A stretch of DNA of 25,397 bases from Scenedesmus sp. ARA3 (Eukaryota; Chlorophyta; Chlorophyceae; Sphaeropleales; Scenedesmaceae), in contig RWJK01000710.1 in assembly GCA_004335835.1 (NCBI GenBank), positions 3,002 to 28,398 of the forward strand. The letters run 5' to 3'. Under the pieces are notes generated by a model, which was not told the DNA's origin, did no database searches, and saw only the letters and a list, made by a program, of their open reading frames with translations. Positions 12,707-21,600 of this stretch are shown here, piece after piece (position 1 is the stretch's first letter; every line of letters begins with the position of its first letter). Position numbers and translations under genes: made by a program.

Positions 12707-12937
12707 CACCAAGTGGCAACACGTTGATGATGATCAATATGCGTGCATGTGCTTTGAGCAGGCGGCTGTAACACCTGTCAAGAAGCCAGTGCCACCCAGC
12801 GGATTCGGCAATGATTTTCACTCTTGCGGCAGCGGCTGTGTCCGCAATCTGCTGCCGTATGCAGCACATGAGGAGAGGATGCGCCGGGCACAGCCCTATG
12901 CCATGATGCTGCAGGCAAGTGACGCTGGGCATGCTGA

Positions 12938-12972
<35 letters not shown>

Positions 12973-13356
12973 ACCTTGCAGCCCTCCACTGACACCACCA
13001 GTGACTCCATGCAGTCCCATGGCAGGTCTGTGGCCAAGTCCATGGGGGCAGTGAGCGGGCGCGTGTCGCGTGCGCGGTCCTGACAGTTGCTGGCAGCTGT
13101 CTTCAGCCGCAGCACAGCCAGGCCTGCAGGAAAGGAGGAATGCAGGTGGTGATCATGCTGTGATGAGGGGAGTTAAAAGGTGTATGGCTGAGGACTGCAG
13201 TGGAGGATGGGAGTGCTGACAGAAGTGTGCGCTGCTGCTGCACACACCAGTGTAGCAGCTGCCTTGTAGTTTGTCTACATTCAGATTTTGTCCGTGTGCT
13301 TGTATCGTTAGTACTACGCCAAACAGCAGCGCCAGGAAGCAGTGGCAAGCCCCCAT
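9998..13356 (-). CDS. Type I membrane protein with repeat-bearing ectodomain, 6 exons
   Basis: Exons: 13356-13248, 13123-12975, 12643-12556, 12314-11165, 10906-10795, 10447-9998. Phases match at every junction, giving 685 residues. MGACHCFLALLFGVVLTI is a typical signal peptide, so I chose the ATG at 13356; an in-frame ATG at 13419 would add 21 residues. The lumenal or extracellular part has Cys at about 34, 50, 74, 85, 104 and 531. A long Pro/Ala/Gln-rich linker carries three diverged modules: SKYFDGPAAK, DPRAKFFVDPPAN and DPRSQFFIEPPAK. A membrane span lies near residues 604-626 (VSMVVIIAVLGAVLLGAVMC), followed by a basic tail of about 60 residues. Likely a cell-surface or endomembrane protein. 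I do not recognise the family. It diverges from the WDR54 gene, with about 1.1 kb between start codons. Confidence 0.75.
12651..12704. repeat. (CAG)18 microsatellite at the 3' end of gene 2 intron 2
   Basis: Eighteen uninterrupted CAG units on the plus strand. On the minus, sense strand they read (CTG)18 and end seven bases before the acceptor of exon 3, where a pyrimidine tract would normally sit. Confidence 0.95.
12941..12967. repeat. (CTG)9 microsatellite at the 5' end of gene 2 intron 2
   Basis: Nine CTG units on the plus strand. On the sense strand they read (CAG)9 and start directly after the GTAAGAG donor of exon 2. They are complementary to the (CTG)18 tract at the other end of the same intron. 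Confidence 0.95.
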
Positions 13357-14471
13357 GGTTGCCGTGCTGCTGCTCCCAGAACCGAACACTTGATCAATAC
13401 GCTGTGTGAACAGCGCCAATAGGTAAACGGTTTCTACTTATTACTAGCGTTCACGGGGCCAAGCGGTGTGTAAAGCGGAAGAGTTGATGTCCCGAAAACC
13501 GTGAACAGTAGGAACCTTTCCTCTCGACGAAGTACCTGACCAAATGTTGCATAGATTCGTGTCATAGTCTGAGACCTCTGCAAAGAAGCCACATTGAACA
13601 GCGGTCGGGTGGCTTGCCCGTTGTGACAACCCCGGGGCGACCCTGCTGCGTGTGCACGTTACTTGGCTGTAGGTCGTTCCTTTAGACCTTCTCTGCACCT
13701 TTACAGCCTCGAACCATCTGATGGTAAGTATGAACGGGGCTCTCCTTCGTGCAAAGGGGAGTGCTACCTGGTAACTGTGCAATGGTGGCAACCTGCCTTG
13801 TCTGGTGACCAGAAGCAGGGGCGCTGCATCCAGTGTATCTTGTGTTCAGTGAACTTCACATAGTGATGCACATTGTTTTGAAATCAAGGCTCTTGAGAAT
13901 CCTGGGCGGCGGCCAACCTGCAGGTGTTGCAGGATCTGTCCAGCAACTGGCAGCCATGTGCGGTCGGCGGGCCCAGCCACACCGGGCCCGGTCCGGCCCA
14001 GCCACACCCGGGTGTGCAGACCAGCTGGGCACTGGTGACAATAATCTGCTGAGCGGCCCATACATCGCTACTGAGGTGAACCCCACTGTAGTTTAAGCTA
14101 GTTGTACACCGTTTACTGAGCGGTACAGCAGCAAAAGCCTGTTGCCAGCTGTTGGTGGAGGGTCCTGCAGCCTGCGTCAGGTCATTTTGCCAAGACCACT
14201 GCCGGCAGACTTCACTGCAGGTTTCTGCATCTAGTCATATATCTAAGATATCTTGATGCCTTTACATTCAAACGCTGAACAGTTCACGGTGGAAACTGGA
14301 CCGTGCGTGTAACAGTCAAACCTGACGAGTTCGAACGCACCAGGTGTTTGCCCATCCCTTTGCCGGAGGTGATGATGAATAAATTATGCTTAACATGTAT
14401 TCCAGTAATGTCTTGTTTTTTACCCTTCCAGACAGCACAAAAGCAGTGCATCCTCATCAATCAGCAGCAGC
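13357..14471. promoter_or_regulatory. Divergent intergenic region between gene 2 and the WDR54 gene
   Basis: About 1.1 kb between opposite start codons, so it must hold the promoters and 5' leaders of both genes. A GC-rich cluster of palindromes lies at 13971-14016. A minus frame at 13444-13791 is open for 115 codons but shows no motif and no clear splice link to gene 2. No tRNA or TATA box could be supported. Confidence 0.5.
13971..14016. promoter_or_regulatory. GC-rich palindrome and direct-repeat cluster
   Basis: GCCCAGCCACAC occurs at 13971-13982 and again at 13996-14007. Between and after the copies are two perfect palindromes, ACCGGGCCCGGT (13981-13992) and CACACCCGGGTGTG (14003-14016). 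The cluster is about 460 bases upstream of the WDR54 start. A regulatory role is inferred. Confidence 0.4.
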
Positions 14472-17120
14472 ATGTATCGAGACGACAATGTCGTAAGGGT
14501 GCGTTCGGACTCTCAACCGTCTGCTGATTAGTACCAGGTTGCATTACTTGCAGTATCGCACACGCCGGCATGCAGCTGGATACCTATTGATGTGAAGCAG
14601 GTGCTCAGGCCTGCTGTTGCTGATGTTTCTGCAGGTGGCCTTGAGGCCTTCTCCATCCCTGATTTACAACAATTTATGCGCCTTGGGCTCATCCGGACTA
14701 GCATATGTGCACACCAGATCTGTGGGTACCACAGCCTGCAACCTTGAACCAGTTGCTGTCCAGCCTGGAACTGCAGGTGCTGAACAGGTAGCCGTGCATG
14801 CAGGGGGCAGCGCTGCAAGGCATCCCAGTAGACTCAGACGCCAAAGTAGACGTCAAAAAGGTGCGCAGTCACGTCGAATTTTAGCTCACTACAACACGCA
14901 ACCACAGCAGCCATCCCACAGCACTTGCACGAGGTGATCAACATGCTCCTTGGCATGCTGCTGTTTGCATGGGCTGCTGCATGAAGCTGACAGCTAGCTG
15001 CATGCGCTTCAGGTTGACACGCAAGACAACAGCTTGGTGCAGTCGGCCATATCCTGCACAGTGGATGGGCAGAACCTGCTGGTGCTGGGCAATGAAGGGG
15101 GCCTGCAGGTGTGTCAGCTGCTGTTCCTGCAATCCAACAGTTGATTGATTTCAGCAGCATGAGTGCTGCAGCATCAGCCTGACCATCGGGCAACCACAGC
15201 ATAGGAGCTCTCAGCTACCAACATGCTGGAGGCAGTACCGCCCAGCAGTTTCAGTCACTGCGAGCAGAGAGCAGCGTCCCAAAATCGCAACGCTCAGCTG
15301 GCGGCTGTCACACATATGCAGCAGCTCATTACCACAGCTTGCCACTGCGCTGCTGCTGCCAGGTGTGGGATGAAACTGGCGCCAACCTGCTGTACGTGTG
15401 GAAGCTGCCAAGGTCAGAGCCAGCCAGCACACAGCACGCAGACTTCGTGCGAGGGCTGTGCTTCACTGTCAGCGAGGCAGGCAGCGTGCTGCTGTGCGCG
15501 GGCTGCAGCAGCGGCAACATACAGGTGCGGGCGTCAGGCGCACGCGTGCTGGGCTACAGCCCAGGGAGCTTGCAGGAACATGCGCAGTTCATCCTGCTGT
15601 GCGCCTGTTGCTTGTTGATGCATTGCAACTGCGGTGCTCATCAAACTGTTGCAACTGCAGCATATTGTGCTTCCTGCTCCGCAGCTCCTGAGTGCTGTTT
15701 TTCACAGCAGTGTGCTGTAAAATGACAGTTTTAGGCATGGTAAATGGACAACTGCGCACCTTCAAGCAATGCTGGTCCAGAAGCCCCCCTGCCCGAACCC
15801 TGCTGTACCTGCGGCCCAAGTACGGCCCTACCTCAAGCGCCTGTTCCCACATGGCCTCACACTGCTGCCCTGCAGGTGTTCAGCGTGGCACCAGGGCCTG
15901 TGATCCGGCCCACTGTTACTCTCAGCGGGCAGCACAGCAGGCCCATCACCTGCCTGGGCTCATCCTACCAGTCGAGGCGGGGCGCGTGGGCAGATGACTT
16001 AGGCAGCGAGCTGGTCAGCTGCGATGACCAGGGCAGGCTGTGCGTGTGGCAGATCAAGGATGAGCAGAGTTTGCAGTGTGTGGCTGCAGCGGAGGCAGGG
16101 CAGCCGTGCTGCAGCGTGGCGGTGCGGCGAGGCTTTGTGGTGGCGGCGCGCGTGGACGGATGCGTGCAGCTGTATGGCATGGTAAGTGCCGCAACATAAG
16201 TGGTTGCAGACCGCACTGCAAGTTTGAATAGCCCTGTAAAGCAGCAGGCAAAGGAGAGTGTGGATGGCATGAGCAACACTAAGCAGCAGCCTGTCCCTGG
16301 CAGCAGGTAGAATATCAGCACAGCATCAAGGTGCATTGCAAGCTGCTTGCAGACTGGCAGTCTCTGTTGTCTGCTGCTGTTTGCTCTTGGGATCACACTG
16401 TCACACACTGCAACCATTGTATGCCACCGTCTAATCCTTCACTGTGAAAGGTGCCAACAGTCAACATGCTGTCTGCTGCTGCTGCTGCTGCTGCTGCTGT
16501 CATCACCACAGAAGGATGCCCGCCTGCGCAGTGAGCTGGTTGTTGCCAGCCGCTGGCTGTCAGCCATGGACATCCACCCAGTGAAGGACCTGGTGGCGAC
16601 AGCAGCAGAGGACTGCACACTGGGCGTGTGGGCGCTGCCGATGTGTGGCCAGAAGGTGAGAGGGGGCTGTGCAGGCACATAGAACGATGCTGACGCAAGC
16701 TGCCGTGCATGCCTGGCAGCGTCTGTGGTGTGGCATGGTTTGGCCCAGGGATAGATTGCCCCTCGAGCGCAAGCAGAAATACCGCTTGTCAGTCAGCCCT
16801 TGTCCAGCAGACGCTTGTAAGATGACAGTTTCAGGCATAGAAATGCACAACCGTTCACCTGCAAGCAATGCTGCTTGTTCTCACCAACAACTGCAGTGAA
16901 GCTGCTCAACGCATGTGGAGCAAACTGGCGTATGCAACAACAACAATGAACTGCCAGCTGACCATTGTGTTTCTTTGCTGCTGTGCTGCAGGCGTCATGC
17001 CTGCTGTCTGTCTGCAAGTACAACGAGCGGCTGACTGGTGCTGCTTTCTGTGGCCAGGGAGCAGACAGTGTCGCTGCAGTTGCTTATGATGTTGAGGCGT
17101 TGAATGTATGGAACTTCTGA
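14472..17120 (+). CDS. WDR54: WD-repeat protein, WDR54 homologue, 8 exons
   Basis: Exons: 14472-14492, 14635-14721, 14804-14860, 15013-15108, 15363-15524, 15876-16181, 16512-16655, 16992-17120. All introns are phase 0 and the product is 333 residues; human WDR54 is about 334. The seven-codon first exon (MYRDDNV) runs into VALRPSPSLIYNNL, which matches the human N-terminus in position and spacing. WD blades are visible at CDDQGRLCVWQI, DGCVQLYGM and AEDCTLGVWAL. The C-terminal GAAFCGQGADSVAAVAYDV segment corresponds to the conserved last blade. WDR54 is a beta-propeller protein, presumably a scaffold for protein contacts; its role in algae is not known to me. Exon 2 could be read on to 14787, but that frame does not join exon 3. 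Donor GTGGGT at 14722 does, and it restores both frame and family length. Confidence 0.87.
15715..15774. repeat. Copy A of a ~60-bp element in WDR54 intron 5
   Basis: This stretch matches 16815-16873 over about 60 bases. Shared blocks include ATGACAGTTT, AGGCAT and CAAGCAATGCTG. It lies in the intron between exons 5 and 6. It may be a transposon fragment, or part of an intron-encoded RNA. Confidence 0.7.
16473..16499 (+). repeat. (CTG)9 tract before a WDR54 splice acceptor
   Basis: Nine CTG units followed by TCATCACCACAG, the acceptor of exon 7. It occupies the position of the pyrimidine tract, as the longer CTG tract does in gene 2 intron 2. Confidence 0.9.
16815..16873. repeat. Copy B of the ~60-bp element in WDR54 intron 7
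   Basis: Second copy of the element at 15715-15774, with about ten substitutions and a short indel. It lies in the last intron of the same gene. Read on the minus strand, both copies give a similar short peptide (MPKTVILQ and MPETVILQ), but copy B has a shifted frame nearby. Confidence 0.7.
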
Positions 17121-18697
17121 TTGCCGAATCTTCTGCAGGCAGCTGTTGCATATTTAGTGATCACAGCTCATCATGTTGTGCCACTCTTGGCAGAACATGT
17201 TGGTGCCTTGGTGCATGCCACCAACAAGTGAAGCCACCTCAGTCGCAGTGTTGGTGGTGGTGCATAACAGCCCTTATTCAGGCTGGCGGCACAAAATGGT
17301 GTGCCAATCAGTCATTGCTATGTGCTGAGCTTCACAATATCGAAGGCATTTCACATCAGCCAAACCATGCAAGACAAGCTCCGCAGCAGCGGCATCATTG
17401 CTCCTGGTCTCCCTGCCGCTAAGCGCAACAGCAGGCGTGCCAACAGCCGCATTAGCTGCTGTGGGTGCAGCCGCGGCTGCAGCGTCCATTGTATCTGGGC
17501 TTTGAAGGAGCTGCTGCCTGCGCAGCAGTCAGCCAAGGGGCCAGATGTTCATAACACTTTACTGTATGGAAGAAGCCTAGGCACGGGCATGTTCAGCTCA
17601 GACAGCTAGGCATACAGTCCCGCTGTCAACCAAGTCTTGCAACCCTCATAAGCTTTTGTTACTGACTGCTGTAGCTGCTGTAGGTGCTGTGGGGCTGTTG
17701 CTGCACCAGCAAAAGCAGGCATCGGTCGTGTGCGTAGTCATGATGACGGCATACCGCACGCGGTAGTGGTTCACTGTGGCACTGAACAGAGCTGAGCTCT
17801 GTCGCATGCCAGCTAAAGAACGAGGCGGCACCATGGCCAGGGCTGGCTTTAGAGGCGTCAAGGTACACACAAATTTGCTGTTTTTCCTGCAACCTTTTTC
17901 GTGGGTACTTGACTGCTAGCGCTAGCAAGGGTGATGAACAGTGCAAGTGGCATTGCTGCTCTGATGGTGTAGCGCAGCTGAGCGCATGAATGCTGCCGTT
18001 GGTGTCCTTGTTATACATTCAAGATGCTGCATTGTCGTTTTGTGGCTGAAGTTTAACACCTGTGTGTGCAGCAGAAGTGACGTGCTGTTCAGACTTCCTG
18101 CAAGAGGCTACCTTTACTTTTTACTGGGCCCCGTCACCACATACCGGAAGCTTCACAGCAAGACACAATTATTTGAACACCTAGTTATTGCTGGCTAAAT
18201 CGGACCGCTACACATACTACCCTTCAGCATTTCGAAACCACTCCTTACGGCCCGGGATAGACGCAACCGCAGGAACTGGGGTTGTTCCCTGGAGAAGGCT
18301 TTCCACAAAGGTTTCAGTCGCCTGGGTTAGATCAAGCGGGTTACACCAACACGCAGCAGGCGTGCAGGCAAGCACACGGAACTTCAATGCGGCAGACGGG
18401 GCATGTTCATGTTCAGTCAAGGGCTATTGCCTCTAAGGAATCTCAGCTGGTACAGTCCACAAAGCCACTGAAACATCTGGAGGTGGTTGCACAATAGTGT
18501 CCTGGTGCTAGCCTGCACTGCTGCAAGGTTGCAGGTGCAGCTTGCCTCAGCTGAAGTGCAGCTCATTCTGCAGAAGTGCAGCTCATCTTGTTGCCCATGA
18601 TTGGGTGTGCAGATGTAGCAGCAGAGTCACTTGCAAGCTCAATTTACTCTCGCGTCTGTGAGTGCAGGACCGTAGCAACATGTTTGGTGGCTGTTTG
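17121..18697. other. Intergenic between the WDR54 and peptidase-LRR genes
   Basis: It holds the 3' flank of the WDR54 gene and the promoter of the peptidase-LRR gene. I found no TGTAA within about 800 bases of the WDR54 stop. Short open frames exist, including a hydrophobic Ala-rich one around 17370-17500, but none has a start, splice partners and a recognisable motif together. A 20-bp tandem repeat is present at 18553-18586. Confidence 0.5.
18553..18586. repeat. 20-bp tandem repeat upstream of gene 4
   Basis: GAAGTGCAGCTCAT starts at 18553 and again at 18573, with a 20-base period. The pair ends about 110 bases before the start codon and may lie in the promoter or 5' leader. Confidence 0.7.
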
Positions 18698-21600
18698 ATG
18701 GCCACATGGCGTCCACTTAGCGTCGGTGCTGTGAGATGCGTGACCCTCAGGCTGCTGCTTGGTGAGTATAGTCCTGTGCTGGTGACGTTTCCTATCAGAA
18801 GGCTTTGAGAAAAAATAGGAATCAACTGTTGCTATGAATTGTGGCCTGTGAAGTCTCTTCAAGTTGCGGTGCAGCACTGCTGTTGTGGAGCAGTCATTCA
18901 TTGTCACGTTCAATGTCATTCAAGCAGCATTGCAACTGTATGCAGTTCCAAAATATTCTCTCACGTCAATCATCAGGTCACATGATGATTAAGTTTGTTC
19001 TGAGCTGCAGGTGTTATCTTGGTGGGCAGCCTGGCAGCCACCACCTTGGCCAGCAAGGGCAGCGTGCATGGAGCAGAGGTGACAGGTGTGTAGCAAGAGA
19101 TGTGTGCCAAACGCATGTCGACGGTGTGCGCCTGCTGTGAGCATCACAGCAGTTTTCGCTGTTAGTCTTACTGCAAATGCCTGACAGTGCTGTTGTGCAG
19201 CTGTGAGGCATCACACACCAAGCGCCGCAGACAGAAGCGTTGGGAATAGGCCTGTGGTCAGTGCTGCAGCAGGGGCGGCCGTCACTTTTAGCTCAGCACA
19301 GAACTCTGTTGCACGGCAGCTTTTGGAAACCACAAAGATCAGCCAGCACATGCGATTGTATGAGGCTGTTCTAGCGTTGTAGCTGTGCCAACGGTGACTA
19401 GTCCTTGCAATCAGATACCCTCTGCTTTCTGCGCACCCATCCTACTGCAGGAGCCTTCTCACGTATTCTCGAGCAGTCGCTGGACTGCAGCACAGCCGAC
19501 AGGTGCGGGAGCAGCTGCAAGCCCTGCGACCCAGTCACCAATGGCCAGCCCACGTGTGTGAGGACCCTCAATGGCTACAGCTGCGGTGTCAGATGCAACA
19601 AGGGCTTTGTGCAGAAAGTGGCGGAGGGTGTCTTGTACTGCAGTCGCGGGACGGGGCTGAGGTACCATGACCACTTCATCAAGACGCCGCGCAATCGAAC
19701 AAAGAGGAGCTACATGCGCTGGGGAGACATCCGCAGGAAACTGCAGAATCTGGGAGCAACAACAGCGACCAAGGTGGCAGAAGTGGCATGCAACAGCACT
19801 CGCGTCTCCTTCAGCTGCTTGGATGCCTTGCTGATGGCTGTGCTGCCTGCTGCGTACAGTTCCAACAGCAGTGCAGATACGGGAGGCTTTGCTTACATCT
19901 CACCAGCGCAGGTGGGGCCCAGCATACTTTGCAGTGCAGCACACTATCTTGTTGATGCGGCAGTGCATGCTGTGCCGTCACTTGCGTGTCTGACAAGCAC
20001 ATGTATGTGTTGGTTGTTACAGCATGCACTACTGACAGCGACAGGTTGATCTTGGGTAACACGTGTTAATGTTACATAGCTCTTCCTCTGAAATAGCGGC
20101 TGCACTTACATGTCAATTTTCTTAAGTATTGGCGTCTTTGAACAGCTTGCCAAGGGGTTCTTGTGCAAGCAATTGTGCTTGTGAGCCTGCAGAACAGTGG
20201 CTCGCTCCAGTCCAGCAGCATCAGATATCTGTGGATTTGTGCACTGCCCGTCTCTTTTGCAACCACTAGATGGGGTTGCTACTCACATGCTGCAGGATCA
20301 GAGGGATTGTGCGGCTTGCACTGGGTTCGCCTTGACAGCTGCTGCAGAGGCAGCAGTGAATGTCTACAAGCAGCAGAGCTGGTCACACCTCAGTTTGTCA
20401 GAGCAATACATCAGCTTTTGCAGGTGCGAAACATGTAATGCACGGTGTGCATAGCAGACATGGGGCTCATATGGTCTCTGAGGTGGATTGCATGTGATGA
20501 AATATGTGTATGCGCTATGCGCCGCTGCTGGCCAGCTGTTCTTGAGACACATGGGCAGGTGCAACAGCTGCTTGACAGCGATGCGAAGCGATGAAGGTGG
20601 CTGCAGTCTGCCGCTGCCACAAGCTACAATGTGCAGCTCACATTGAGCATGTATTCTATCAGGACCTGCTGTCTCTGTGTACTGCAGAATGACAGACCCT
20701 ATAGACTGCAACAGCGGAGGTTCCTATGTGGGGCTCAAAGGCAATGTGCGCAGGCTTGGCCGCCTTGCGTCACGTGACTGCTACCCTTACGCAGCTGGCC
20801 CCCTAGGGAATTGTGTTGTGGGCGACACGTGCGCTGCAGCGAACACTGATTGGCCTGCAGGTAGGGACGCCGCCAACACAGGGTAACATAGGAAACTAGC
20901 TGAACATGCTCTCGCAAATGCGCCGAATGAACAATATTTGGCTTTCACTGGATGTTGTGACGATGCCTTTGCCAAAATGATGGCGGGTTGAAGGCTGCTC
21001 ATGCGCATGCATGCAGTGCTGTGTCTACACAACAACATTGCTGTCATTGCCATTCACCGACTGTGTGGGGCTGCACAGTACGGCTGCCTGGCTGCTTTGA
21101 TCAGCAAGCACAATACATGATACTTATGTGAGCATAATCACAAAGCTATTGGCAGCTGAGGTAGCCATATGAGCCTCTGCACTCGAGATGTGTTGTGTGG
21201 AACCACGAAGTGCACTAGCAGTAAAAAAATGCGCCGTTTGCATGACACAAACCCACACCACCCCAAACCGTGTGTGCACCTGCAGGGGCAGCATTCAGCA
21301 TGGCCTATGATGGCAGTGCAGTGGACACGGTTGCCAAAGTGAAACAAGCCATCATGCTGAATGGAGGCGTGCTCACAGCGCTGGCCAGCCTGCCAGCGTT
21401 CGAATTCTTGAACTGCACGACGCCTTATGATGCAGATGCATCGGCTAGCGAAGAGCCTGACTGGCACGCAGCGTTCTGCTATGGCTGGAGAGACGCTGCG
21501 AACAACACAGGTGAAGGCTGGTGGCTCTGCAAGAACAGGTGCGGCTGCATGTAGCTAGCATAGTGAGAAGCAGCCACGCCGTGCGCGCGCTGCACACTCT

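Noticed and set aside
12588..12992. Plus-strand open frame with a poly-Gln run (CAG)18
   Set aside because: It lies across intron 2 of the minus-strand gene and overlaps its exons antisense. Beyond the repeat it shows no motif or splice partners.
13444..13791. 115-codon minus frame in the divergent intergenic region
   Set aside because: No recognisable motif, no codon pattern like the neighbouring exons and no splice link to gene 2.
14320..14345. GAGTTCGAACGC resembling a tRNA T-loop
   Set aside because: The flanking bases do not form a T stem and no anticodon or acceptor stem is found around it.
14722..14860. A frameshift at the G5 run at 14803-14807 in the WDR54 gene
   Set aside because: Reading exon 2 through to 14787 needs a lost base to join the next frame. 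A normal 82-base intron from GTGGGT at 14722 to the AG at 14803 joins both in phase and gives the family length, so no lesion is needed.
17370..17502. Hydrophobic Ala-rich open stretch resembling a signal peptide
   Set aside because: It has no in-frame ATG after the upstream stop, ends soon after, and no partner exons are evident.
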